This document shows, one piece after another, positions 33,057 through 41,623 of a DNA stretch of 64,000 nt. The notes under the pieces were generated by a model. It saw only the letters and a program-made list of their open reading frames with translations. It searched no databases and had not been told where the DNA came from. The position numbers were made by a program, and so were the translations under genes. This DNA comes from Tissierella simiarum (GTDB lineage Bacteria; Bacillota; Clostridia; Tissierellales; Tissierellaceae), in assembly GCF_018917865.1 (NCBI RefSeq), contig NZ_JAHLPM010000003.1, forward strand, positions 124,001 through 188,000, in the 5' to 3' direction. Position 1 is the first letter of the stretch. Every line of letters starts with the position of its first letter.

Positions 33057-34403
33057 ATGAAGCTTGAATTATTTGACTTTATTGATGAGACCTTAAAGCT
33101 TATAGAAGAAAACAAAGATGACTTAGAAAAAGTAGCTGAAACTTTAGAAAAATTTTTTATGGATAGCTTTTCCATAAATGATCATTTTTTAAATGTAAAT
33201 TATAGAATTAAATCTCTTGAAAGTTTAAAAGAAAAAATATTAAGGCATAACTTCTACATAAAATATAAAACTCCAGAAAATTTATTTCAAAATTTATCGG
33301 ATTTAATAGGTCTTAGAATTGAATGTAGGTTCATTGAGGATGAAAATAAGATCTATAAAGATATACTCAAATTATTCAATATAAAGGAAGATGATGGATA
33401 TTACTCTAATTCACTTAATTCAAATATAATGTTAAGACTAGATGAAAAACAACCTCAAAAACAAAAAAATGGATTTGAAATTTATAAAATTGATGGTAAA
33501 TACAGTAAGAATGGAATGACTGTTAACTTTGAACTACAGATAAAATCATTAGTTAATGTATTTTGGGGTGAAATAGACCATAAGATACTATACAAGAATT
33601 TTAATTATATGCTTACGGAAGGTTTTTTTAGAGATATAATGTCATCTATTAAAGATAACTTGGCTATGATAGATAGGCAATTGATGTTAGTATACAATCA
33701 TTTAAATGATATGGATGCTAGCAATTCTGCTACTAAAAAAAGCCAATTGGAAGCACTGTTATCCAAAATCATTCACGATATTTATATTGTAAAAGTTAGA
33801 CAGGAAATTGGATTTGTAGTAGATTTCAAAAAATCTACAGATGTTATTGTAAATTATATTTCTACGAAGGATGGACCTGAAGAATCAGAGAATTACAGTC
33901 CAAACTTTTTAAGAATATTAAATAGATTAAATGATATTTCTAGAAATGAAATAAGCTTCAATAATTATATAAACTTTGAAAGAAACATTTATTTTGAGGA
34001 TAACTTTTGTGATAAAATAGGTAATAGTATATTGAAAATAATAAATAAAGATTTTAGATGGAATCTTTTATTTAGAATAATATTTGAAATTGAAGAAGGA
34101 AACAACGCTGAAGATTTTGAAGGTTTTATTAGGTTTATTAAGTTTAGATTTTACGAAAATATAATAACAGTTTTGGAGAATAAAGAGTTATCAAAAGAGG
34201 ATAAAGATGAAATAACAAACTCTATAATGGATGCTATAGCAAATTGTTTTAGTAAGGAAACAGATATTGATTTTATAAACAATTGTAGTATCAATTCTTT
34301 AAATAATAATATAGAAAAAATCTTTAGAAGTGTAAATGACTATGAGGATTGGAGAAAGCAGAAAGAAAAAATACTAGAAGAAATAATGAATTATAATTTT
34401 TAA
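33057..34403 (+). CDS. RelA/SpoT-domain protein (putative ppGpp synthetase), long form
   Basis: A 448-residue protein. Residues about 40-185 form a RelA/SpoT nucleotidyltransferase domain: KIL...YIKYKTPENLFQNL, DLIGLRIECRF, and FELQIKSLVNVFWGEIDHKI, which carries the conserved Glu and Gln of the synthetase motif. There is no HD hydrolase, TGS or ACT domain. A charged, helical C-terminal 250 residues of unknown function follow, making it about twice the length of the small alarmone synthetases RelP and RelQ. It would transfer pyrophosphate from ATP to GTP or GDP, making the stringent-response alarmone. Ribosome site GGGGGATGAGG before ATG 33057. It lies before a DUF4153 membrane protein but has its own terminator. 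Confidence 0.8.
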   Translation: MKLELFDFIDETLKLIEENKDDLEKVAETLEKFFMDSFSINDHFLNVNYRIKSLESLKEKILRHNFYIKYKTPENLFQNLSDLIGLRIECRFIEDENKIYKDILKLFNIKEDDGYYSNSLNSNIMLRLDEKQPQKQKNGFEIYKIDGKYSKNGMTVNFELQIKSLVNVFWGEIDHKILYKNFNYMLTEGFFRDIMSSIKDNLAMIDRQLMLVYNHLNDMDASNSATKKSQLEALLSKIIHDIYIVKVRQEIGFVVDFKKSTDVIVNYISTKDGPEESENYSPNFLRILNRLNDISRNEISFNNYINFERNIYFEDNFCDKIGNSILKIINKDFRWNLLFRIIFEIEEGNNAEDFEGFIRFIKFRFYENIITVLENKELSKEDKDEITNSIMDAIANCFSKETDIDFINNCSINSLNNNIEKIFRSVNDYEDWRKQKEKILEEIMNYNF

Positions 34404-34434
34404 AAGTATTTGGTCCTACCAAATACTTTTTTAT
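34402..34434 (+). terminator. Terminator after RelA-like gene
   Basis: AAAAGTATTTGG (34402-34413) and CCAAATACTTTT (34419-34430), then TTAT. The stem overlaps the stop codon. Confidence 0.9.
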
Positions 34435-34484
34435 AATTGGGTAAATATATTATACAATAGTTTAGTGTGAAGGGAGATGAAAAA

Positions 34485-36230
34485 GTGAAAGTCATTAATA
34501 AAATAAGAAATACCTTAGTTAGTATTAAAAATAGTGTCAAAAGATTTCCTATAACCATAGGTATTTCAATTGTTTTAGTGATTTCTCTTATTTATTTAAA
34601 TGAAGTAGGCAGTCATGTAAATATAGAGAGAAGAGAGATGTTGCGAAGAATAAATATGGTAATTGGATTAGGGGTTCCTTTGTCTTTGTGTGTTGGGTTA
34701 ATTAAAGAAAGATTACTTGAAAAGGAAAAATATAAAGGAATTTTATCTTATTTAGTTAGCATAATTGTATTAGTATTATATTATTTTTTCCTGCTTAAAG
34801 ATTTTGATATGGTATCTATTACTCGATATTTAGGATCTATATTATTTCTTATCTTAGCTTTTTATTATATACCTTGGATAGGAAAAGAAAAAAATTATGA
34901 GGATTATGTAATAAAGGTATTTTCTAGCTTTTTTTTAACTATTATTTATTCTTTCGCTCTTTACTTTGGAATATCTGCTATATTAATTACTATTGATAAA
35001 CTATTTGACGTATATATTCAAAGTAAAATTTATTATTATATGTTTTTAATTGTAGCAATTATTTTTGGATTATCTCTATTTTTATCAAGAATACCAACTT
35101 CAGAGGAAAAGTTTAAAAATTATATTTATCCTAGATCTTTAAAAATATTATTATTGTATATAGTAATTCCTTTAATTACTGCATATACAGCAATTCTTTA
35201 TGCTTATTTTGCAAAGATACTTATTACAAGACAGTGGCCTAAAGGCTTAGTTTCCCATCTAGTCTTATGGTACTCAGCATTAAGTGTAGGAGTTATATTT
35301 TTTATTACACCAGTGGAAAATAAATGGGGAAAAAATTTTAAGACATGGTTTCCAAAATTAGTTTTGCCAATTCTATTTATGATGTTTGTTTCTATAGGCA
35401 TAAGAATTAGACAATATGGAATAACAGAAAATAGATACTATGTTTTAGTTCTTGGACTATGGGTGATGGGAGTTATGATTTATTTATCAGGTAAAAAACC
35501 TATAAAAAATATTGCAGTACCCATAAGTTTATCCATAGTTATTTTAAATTCAATATTTGGTCCTTTAAGTAGCTACTCATTGTCAAAATTAAGCCAAAAT
35601 AAGAGATTCGAAAAGATTTTATTGAGAAATGAAATGCTAGTTAATGGAGAAGTACAGAAGAAACCAGATATACCTGTAGAAGATAAAGAAGAAATAAGCA
35701 GTATAATAACTTATTTTAGCAATAATCATTCTCTAGCAGATATAAAGTATTTGCCAATGGATTTTAAAATAGCAGATATGGAAGATATAATAGGATTTCC
35801 TTATGCAACACCTTATTATCCAGGAGCGGAAAGTTACTTTTACTATAGTATAAACCTTTGGCAAGAGCCATTAGTTATTAAAGATTATGATTATTATATT
35901 AATATAAATAGCTGGAATAACAAAGTCATTACAGTGGATAATATGGATATTTCATATGATAAGTCTAATAATACTTTGACATTGATAGAAGGCGAAAAGA
36001 TTTTATTTAGCAAAAATATAATAGAGTATATAGAAAAAATTTATGAGATAAAAGGCAACAATCCTAAAAATATGTCTGAAATAAAATTAAAAGATATGAC
36101 GTTTGAAGAAGAAAATGAAAATGTTAAAGTTAAAATAGTATTTATTAATTCCAGTGGAAGAATAGAAGGAAAAGATAAATTGATCCTAGAAAATATGGAA
36201 TGTATATTATTAATTCATAAAAAGAGATAA
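34485..36230 (+). CDS. DUF4153-type integral membrane protein
   Basis: A 581-residue membrane protein with about ten to twelve hydrophobic segments in residues 15-385, then an extracytoplasmic or cytoplasmic soluble tail of about 190 residues rich in Asp, Asn and Tyr. Conserved-looking parts are FALYFGISAILITIDKLF and KILLLYIVIPLITAYTAILYAYFAKILIT, which fit DUF4153. Function unknown. GTG 34485 is chosen since AAGGGAG lies eight bases before; a GTG at 34467 precedes that site. A terminator follows around 36353 after an otherwise empty 120 bases. Confidence 0.7.
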   Translation: MKVINKIRNTLVSIKNSVKRFPITIGISIVLVISLIYLNEVGSHVNIERREMLRRINMVIGLGVPLSLCVGLIKERLLEKEKYKGILSYLVSIIVLVLYYFFLLKDFDMVSITRYLGSILFLILAFYYIPWIGKEKNYEDYVIKVFSSFFLTIIYSFALYFGISAILITIDKLFDVYIQSKIYYYMFLIVAIIFGLSLFLSRIPTSEEKFKNYIYPRSLKILLLYIVIPLITAYTAILYAYFAKILITRQWPKGLVSHLVLWYSALSVGVIFFITPVENKWGKNFKTWFPKLVLPILFMMFVSIGIRIRQYGITENRYYVLVLGLWVMGVMIYLSGKKPIKNIAVPISLSIVILNSIFGPLSSYSLSKLSQNKRFEKILLRNEMLVNGEVQKKPDIPVEDKEEISSIITYFSNNHSLADIKYLPMDFKIADMEDIIGFPYATPYYPGAESYFYYSINLWQEPLVIKDYDYYININSWNNKVITVDNMDISYDKSNNTLTLIEGEKILFSKNIIEYIEKIYEIKGNNPKNMSEIKLKDMTFEEENENVKVKIVFINSSGRIEGKDKLILENMECILLIHKKR

Positions 36231-36352
36231 ATCCATTATATTTGGGTAAGTATAGATAAAATAAAAAAGAAAAAGTGGATATTATAGATGGTCAGGGAAG
36301 AACGAGATATGATAAGTTAAACTATGCTACCATCACTACTAAACATATATGG

Positions 36353-36380
36353 ACAGGGTTTTAATACCCTGTTTTTTTCT
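36353..36380 (+). terminator. Terminator-like hairpin before lrgA
   Basis: ACAGGGT (36353-36359) and ACCCTGT (36366-36372), then TTTTTTTC. Confidence 0.85.
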
Positions 36381-36457
36381 AGGTACGATTAATGATTTTA
36401 TTATATCAATATTAAATGTATAATAAGTATATTAAGACTAATAAGGATGGTGACAAA

Positions 36458-36820
36458 ATGAAAGCATTAAAACAACTAGGAATAATAATAACTATCTTAC
36501 TCGTCGGGCAGATCTTACAGCAGCATTTTAACTTACCTATACCAGGTACTGTAATGGGTATGATAATACTTTTAGTACTTCTGTTACTAAAAATATTAAA
36601 ATTGCAATGGGTAGAAAAAATTAGTTCCATTTTACTAGAACACTTATCTTTTTTGTTTGTTCCAGCTGGAGTAGGTATACTTACTTCTCTAGATAAATTT
36701 AAGGGAAAAGTCATACCTTTATTTATAGTGGTTATGGTATCCACTATAGTAGTAATGGTAGTAACAGGAGTAACAGTTCAGCTGCTTGTTAAAAATAAGA
36801 AAGGAGAAAAAATATGGTAG
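36458..36820 (+). CDS. LrgA/CidA-family holin-like protein
   Basis: A 120-residue membrane protein with four hydrophobic helices and the family motif LPIPGTVMGMIILLVLLL, followed by LLEHLSFLFVPAGVGIL. LrgA/CidA proteins partner LrgB/CidB and affect autolysis and, in several Firmicutes, uptake of pyruvate. ATG 36458 follows AAGGATGGTG; the longer frame from 36416 has no site. It overlaps lrgB by seven bases, so the pair is translationally coupled. No LytS/LytR two-component genes are seen. Confidence 0.88.
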   Translation: MKALKQLGIIITILLVGQILQQHFNLPIPGTVMGMIILLVLLLLKILKLQWVEKISSILLEHLSFLFVPAGVGILTSLDKFKGKVIPLFIVVMVSTIVVMVVTGVTVQLLVKNKKGEKIW

Positions 36821-37512
36821 AATATTTAAATACACCTTTGTTTGGAGTAGCTATATCTATAGCAGCTTTTGCTCTCGGTCAGTTTATTAATAAAAAATTT
36901 AAAATATCAATACTAAATCCTTTGTTAATATCTATAGCTGCAATAATAGGATTTTTAATTTATTTTAATATTGATTATGAAATTTATAATAAGGGTGGTA
37001 GTATAATCGGCTTTTTCTTAGGCCCTGCTACAGTGGTTTTGGCGGTTCCTTTATATAAACAGATTAAGCTTTTAAAACAACATGCCTTGCCAATTATAAT
37101 AGGAATATTTTTAGGTAGCATAGCAGGCATAGCTTCAATAATTATTTTAAGCAAACTATTTAATTTAGATGAAATACTTATGATATCTCTTATACCTAAG
37201 TCCACAACAGCAGCTATAGCTATGGACATTTCTAAAGAAATTGGAGGGATTCCTGCATTGACAATGGGTTTTGTTGTGGTAACAGGCATTGGTGGCTATA
37301 TAATTGGACCTTTCATATTTAAATTATTTAAAATAGAAAATGAAGTAGCTAAAGGTATATCTTTTGGTACAGCATCTCATGCTATGGGAACTGCTAAAGC
37401 TATGGAGATAGGAGAAGTAGAAGGAGCAATGAGTTCTTTAGCTATAAGTGTGGCTGGATTAATTACCGTTTTTTTAGCTCCTTTTGTAATGCGCTTATTG
37501 AGTATGTATTAA
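36814..37512 (+). CDS. LrgB-family membrane protein
   Basis: A 232-residue integral membrane protein, partner of the preceding LrgA-type protein. Hallmarks: FFLGPATVVLAVPLYKQ, SLIPKSTTAAIAMDISKEIGG and SFGTASHAMGTAKAMEIGE, the two conserved glycine-rich segments of LrgB. Ribosome site AAAGGAGA within the end of lrgA. Together they may form a carrier or holin-like complex in the cytoplasmic membrane. The following 320 bases hold a gene remnant. Confidence 0.9.
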   Translation: MVEYLNTPLFGVAISIAAFALGQFINKKFKISILNPLLISIAAIIGFLIYFNIDYEIYNKGGSIIGFFLGPATVVLAVPLYKQIKLLKQHALPIIIGIFLGSIAGIASIIILSKLFNLDEILMISLIPKSTTAAIAMDISKEIGGIPALTMGFVVVTGIGGYIIGPFIFKLFKIENEVAKGISFGTASHAMGTAKAMEIGEVEGAMSSLAISVAGLITVFLAPFVMRLLSMY

Positions 37513-37545
37513 TATAATACATAAATGTAATGAAGTATATTGTAA

Positions 37546-37789
37546 ATATATTTATTTAAAGAGAAAAGGAAAGAAATAAAAAAGAATATTTTTATTACAA
37601 TATTAAAGTGGAGATGTGCCTTTGGACATGAATTTGAAGCCAGTCCGGCTTTGGTTTTGTTGGGAGGTCATTGGTGTCCAGAATGTGAGGCACCTCCTTG
37701 GAACTATGATGAAATAGCTAAAAAAATCCATTCTTTTCTCAAGTGTGGTATCTTATTCATAATGATAAGAAAGTAACTTTTATTCAGTA
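37546..37789 (+). pseudogene. Frameshifted remnant of a zinc-ribbon protein
   Basis: From about 37546 a frame without a start codon encodes KWRCAFGHEFEASP and GGHWCPEC, a treble-clef/zinc-ribbon pattern (CxFGH...CPEC), then PPWNYDEIAKK. Just after this, near 37728-37732, the coding sense moves to another frame and continues as FFSQVWYLIHNDKKVTFIQ before a stop at 37789. The joined product resembles the C-terminus of a conserved clostridial protein family that I know only by sequence pattern. There is no start, no ribosome site and one frameshift, so it is a relic. Confidence 0.6.
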
Positions 37790-37811
37790 GATTGCCATCA
37801 AGATATTATGT

Positions 37812-37841
37812 AAAAAGCCCACTTAGCTTTGAAGTGGGTTT
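37812..37841 (-). terminator. Terminator of the MATE-tetR operon
   Basis: On the - strand AAACCCACTT pairs with AAGTGGGCTT and is followed by TTTTAC. It overlaps the final codons of the tetR-type gene. Confidence 0.75.
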
Positions 37842-38400
37842 ATATTTTCAAAAATGATATTAAAGAATTATAAATATATTCAATATTGTTATTTCTACAG
37901 TTAGGATAATTATCAATAAGGAAACCAATATTGGTTAAAAGGGAAAAAACTAACTTTTCAACAATATTTTTATCCTCTTTCCATTTTTCTTTTATGGTAA
38001 CATCTGCGAATACTTTTTTCATATTAGCAATAATAAAGTTTTGAAACTCTGAAAACTGAACAGGATCCATTCCTTTTATTTTTTTTAAATGTACTCCTAT
38101 GCCTCGTCTTTTAGTTATATCATCGTATAGGATTTCAATGCTTTCAATAAGTCTTTTATTACTATCAGATTCATTATTTAAAATTAAATCAAGTTTTTCA
38201 AAAGTTTGTTCCCAGCTGTTTGTAACTATAGACATATATAAGTCATTTTTATTCGGATAATAATTATAAAGAGTACCAACAGCAATATTACATTCCTTGG
38301 CAATACTTCTCATATTAACTTTGTCGTAGCCTTTAGCATAAAATAATTTTTCAGCACACTGAAAAATTATTTCTTCAATATTATCAATTATTTTAGGCAT
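37840..38400 (-). CDS. TetR-family regulator
   Basis: A 186-residue repressor: N-terminal helix-turn-helix ECNIAVGTLYNYYPNKNDLY (about residues 28-47) of the TetR type and a helical ligand domain. It starts 48 bases after the MATE gene on the same strand, with ribosome site CAGGAGTG, so both form one operon. The paired palindromes at the operon promoter are its likely operators, giving drug-inducible autoregulation of the pump. Confidence 0.88.
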   Translation of the reverse strand: MPKIIDNIEEIIFQCAEKLFYAKGYDKVNMRSIAKECNIAVGTLYNYYPNKNDLYMSIVTNSWEQTFEKLDLILNNESDSNKRLIESIEILYDDITKRRGIGVHLKKIKGMDPVQFSEFQNFIIANMKKVFADVTIKEKWKEDKNIVEKLVFSLLTNIGFLIDNYPNCRNNNIEYIYNSLISFLKI

Positions 38401-38448
38401 TGTATCACTCCTGATATAGAATTATATTTATTTACATAATTTAAAACA

Positions 38449-39855
38449 TTATTTAAATTCTTTATTTAATGATATGGCTAAGAGTCCAGTTAATATAAAG
38501 GACATTAAATCAGCAAGAGGCTGTGCATACATTATACCATATAATCCATAATTCATACTATTAGGTAATAATTTAGTTAAAAAGCTTAAATTGCTTCCAT
38601 ATCGAATAAATAGTTTTGGCAATATGATAAGTGTTGGAATTAAAAATAATCCCTGCCTCACTATAGATAATATAGCCGATTGAATACCTTTTCCAAGGGA
38701 TTGGAACAAGCCAGTATGAATTAGCGTAAATCCAACTAATGGTGTAAAAATATTAAAAGCTATTAAATTGTTTATACCATAGGCAATTACTTGTGGATCT
38801 TTGGTGAATAGTTTAATAAATGGCTCTGGTAACATACAGAATAAAATTGTAAATATAAATCCAAAGGACATTATCCATATAGTTGATATTTTCAGACCTT
38901 CCTTTACTCGATCTAGATTTTTAGCTCCATAATTATAAGCTGCAAAAGGTTGGAAACCTTGATTATATCCCATCATTATATATAGAGGTATCATATTTAT
39001 TTTTAACGTAGTTCCTACTGCTGCTAATGCATCATCTCCATAAGTGGAAGTAGCAGCATTTTGAATACCAAAGGCTATACTAGATAAAAATTGCATAAAA
39101 AATACAGGAAGTCCAATTTTAAATATCTCAATATATGTTGCTTTATTTTTACTTATAAGATTTTTTTCTATATTAACATAAGAATTTTTCTTCATATAAT
39201 AGCTTAATAAATATATAGTAGATATAGCTTGGCCCAACACAGTAGCAATAGCTGCACCTTTCAGTTTTAGTCCAAAAGTAAACATAAATATTGGGTCAAA
39301 AATTATATTTAAAACTGCTCCTATTATTAGAGCATTCATACTATATTTTGCATTACCTTCAGCCCTGATTAAATTATTCAATGTCATGTTGATAATAGTG
39401 AATATGCTTCCTAGGATTAACCATCTAGAATACTCTAAAGATGGACCTATAATAGTTTCAGATGCACCCATTAAGATAAAAATAGGCTTTAGAAATATTA
39501 TTACTAAGATAGTTACCACTATAGAAATAACAATAGCTAAAAAAAGAGCAGTAGTTGCTGTTTTATCTGCTTCCTTTTTATTTCCTTGGCCTAAACTTCT
39601 TGAAACATGAGATGCTGAGCCTACACCCAGCATTTGACCTAGGGCTGAAATTATCATAAATAGTGGAAAGGCTATAGATACAGCACCCATAGCAGCAGTA
39701 TCATTAAGCATACCTACAAATAAGGTATCTACAAAATTGTATATTGCACTAATTAATGTGGCAATAATAGTTGGTATAGCTAAAGTTAATAGGGTTTTTT
39801 TAATATCTCCCTCTTCCATTAATTTGGTACGTTGACTACGATTATTTTCCTTCAT
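38449..39855 (-). CDS. MATE-family efflux transporter
   Basis: A 468-residue, 12-helix exporter of the MATE/DinF/MepA type. The motif LAIPTIIATLISAIYNFVDTLFVGML near the N-terminus and QPFAAYNYGAKNLDRVK in the second half, as in MepA, support the clostridial MepA-like subgroup. Ribosome site AAGGAGATG. First gene of an operon with a TetR regulator, which suggests that it exports toxic cations that also induce it. Confidence 0.92.
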   Translation of the reverse strand: MKENNRSQRTKLMEEGDIKKTLLTLAIPTIIATLISAIYNFVDTLFVGMLNDTAAMGAVSIAFPLFMIISALGQMLGVGSASHVSRSLGQGNKKEADKTATTALFLAIVISIVVTILVIIFLKPIFILMGASETIIGPSLEYSRWLILGSIFTIINMTLNNLIRAEGNAKYSMNALIIGAVLNIIFDPIFMFTFGLKLKGAAIATVLGQAISTIYLLSYYMKKNSYVNIEKNLISKNKATYIEIFKIGLPVFFMQFLSSIAFGIQNAATSTYGDDALAAVGTTLKINMIPLYIMMGYNQGFQPFAAYNYGAKNLDRVKEGLKISTIWIMSFGFIFTILFCMLPEPFIKLFTKDPQVIAYGINNLIAFNIFTPLVGFTLIHTGLFQSLGKGIQSAILSIVRQGLFLIPTLIILPKLFIRYGSNLSFLTKLLPNSMNYGLYGIMYAQPLADLMSFILTGLLAISLNKEFK

Positions 39856-39886
39856 TTAAATCATCTCCTTAATAAAAAAACATTAT

Positions 39887-39950
39887 ATGAACATAAATTC
39901 ATAATAAATGAACATGAATTCATTATAAGATCCTTCTATATTTTTGTCAA
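39887..39950 (-). promoter_or_regulatory. Promoter and twin operators of MATE-tetR operon
   Basis: On the - strand, TTGACA (39945-39950) and TATAAT (39922-39927) are 17 bases apart, a consensus promoter. Immediately downstream are two near-identical palindromes, ATGAACATGAATTCAT (39908-39923) and ATGAACATAAATTCAT (39887-39902), centred 21 bases apart, i.e. two helical turns. The first overlaps the -10 box. They are good candidates for TetR binding. Confidence 0.75.
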
Positions 39951-40110
39951 GATTAAGGATAGGAATAAAATGTAAAACATAGGGTTAAAGTAATCTATAA
40001 TCGGGTAATTTTAAATATAAGATAATATTGTACTACATTTAGAATTGTTGTATTATATAATGTGTATTACAGAAACTGGCAAAAACCATAAGGGAAATGG
40101 AGGGGATTTT

Positions 40111-41073
40111 GTGAAGAAAGTAAATGGAATTATTCTATGTACTGTAATATCTATTGTTATGATAGCTACTATAGGATGTACTAAAAAGAGTTTTACTGAA
40201 GAAGAATATAATTTAGAGTTAGAAGAAGGTATTATTCATGGTACAATGACTTTACCTAAAAAATGGAACAATTCTACAGTAGCTCTTATTATATCTGGCT
40301 CTGGACCAACGGATAGAGACGGGAACAATCCTATATCAGGAAAGAATAATAGTCTAAAAATGATTTCAGAATCTTTAGCTGAGGAAGGCATAACCTCTGT
40401 TAGATATGATAAAAGAGGGATTGGAGCTAGTAAAGGGCTGGTTGAAAAAGAGGAGGACTTAATCTTTGAAGATTACATTTCTGATGCCATAAGCTGGGTA
40501 AACAGACTTAGAGAAGATAAGAGATTCAATAAAGTTATTATTATAGGTCATAGTGAAGGAGCATTAATAGGAGCCACAGCAGCTTATGAATCTAATGTAG
40601 ACGGTTTTGTATCAATAGCAGGTATGGGCTATTCAGCTTATGATACTTTAAAAAGACAATTAGAGGACCAACCAGGGGATATCTATAATAGAAGTATTCC
40701 ATTATTAGAAGAATTAAATAAGGGTAATCTTATAAAGAACCCTCCAGAGGATTTATATTCAATATTTAGACCTAGCGTTCAACCTTATATAATCTCTTGG
40801 TTTAAATATGATCCTGTTGAAGAGATTTCTAATATAAAAGTACCAATTTTAATACTGCAAGGAGATAATGATATTCAAATTGGAGTTGAAGATTCAGAAA
40901 TTCTTCATAGCGGAAACCCTAATAGTAAATTGGTTATAATTGAGGGAATGAATCATATATTAAAAGATTCACCTAAGGATAGAGAAAAAAATATGGCTAC
41001 TTATAATAAACCTGATTTACCACTTAATGAAGAATTAATAAGAGAATTAACAAACTTTATTAAGGGTATATAA
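40111..41073 (+). CDS. Alpha/beta hydrolase lipoprotein
   Basis: A 320-residue secreted hydrolase. After GTG 40111 (ribosome site ATGGAGGGG) comes a lipoprotein signal peptide ending at ATIGC, so the mature protein is probably lipid-anchored outside the membrane. The hydrolase domain shows [10 protein letters not shown] (oxyanion region), [12 protein letters not shown], nucleophile GHSEG, an acid in LQGDNDIQI, and the histidine in EGMNHILK. Residues match the family of acyl-CoA-thioesterase-like/esterase lipoproteins; the substrate is unknown. The longer frame from 40045 lacks a site. msrA follows 31 bases later, possibly cotranscribed. Confidence 0.82.
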   Translation: MKKVNGIILCTVISIVMIATIGCTKKSFTEEEYNLELEEGIIHGTMTLPKKWNNSTVALIISGSGPTDRDGNNPISGKNNSLKMISESLAEEGITSVRYDKRGIGASKGLVEKEEDLIFEDYISDAISWVNRLREDKRFNKVIIIGHSEGALIGATAAYESNVDGFVSIAGMGYSAYDTLKRQLEDQPGDIYNRSIPLLEELNKGNLIKNPPEDLYSIFRPSVQPYIISWFKYDPVEEISNIKVPILILQGDNDIQIGVEDSEILHSGNPNSKLVIIEGMNHILKDSPKDREKNMATYNKPDLPLNEELIRELTNFIKGI

Positions 41074-41104
41074 AGATAAAGATATTAAATTAGGAGGTAT
41101 AGAA

Positions 41105-41581
41105 ATGAAAGAAATATATTTAGCTGGCGGATGTTTTTGGGGAGTAGAAGAATATATGTCTAGAATAGATGGAGTTGTAGAGACTAAAGTTGGCTATGCC
41201 AACGGAGTAAGTGAAAATCCAAGCTATGAGGAAGTTTGTACAGGAACAACAGGTCATGCTGAAACAACTTATGTAAAGTTTGACGAAAGTGTTATTTCTT
41301 TGGAATCTTTGCTTAATAAATTTTGGAGGATAATTGATCCAACTTTATTAAATAGACAGGGACCAGATATTGGGAATCAATATAGAACTGGAATCTATTA
41401 TATTGATCCAGAAGATTTAGAAATTATAAATAAAACTTTAGAGGAACAAAAACAAAAATATAATAAACCAATAGTTACTGAAATTATGGCACTAAAGTCT
41501 TTTTATGATGCAGAAGAATATCATCAGAAATACTTAAAGAAAAATCCTGGCGGTTATTGCCATATAAAATTAGAAGATTAA
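41105..41581 (+). CDS. msrA: Peptide methionine-(S)-sulfoxide reductase
   Basis: A 158-residue repair enzyme that reduces the S epimer of methionine sulfoxide in proteins. The active-site [10 protein letters not shown] (Cys10) is at the usual place, followed by [19 protein letters not shown] and QYRTGIYY. Resolving cysteines are not in the GYC pair of E. coli type, but GGYCHIK at the end keeps one. No MsrB domain is fused. Ribosome site AGGAGGT. It precedes the hydrogenase-like gene. Confidence 0.95.
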   Translation: MKEIYLAGGCFWGVEEYMSRIDGVVETKVGYANGVSENPSYEEVCTGTTGHAETTYVKFDESVISLESLLNKFWRIIDPTLLNRQGPDIGNQYRTGIYYIDPEDLEIINKTLEEQKQKYNKPIVTEIMALKSFYDAEEYHQKYLKKNPGGYCHIKLED

Positions 41582-41623
41582 AATAAAAATTAAGTATATA
41601 TTTGGAAAAAAGGGAATGGGAAA

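Noticed and set aside
35204-35401. Antisense frame inside the DUF4153 gene
   Set aside because: A shadow of the coding strand with no ribosome site.
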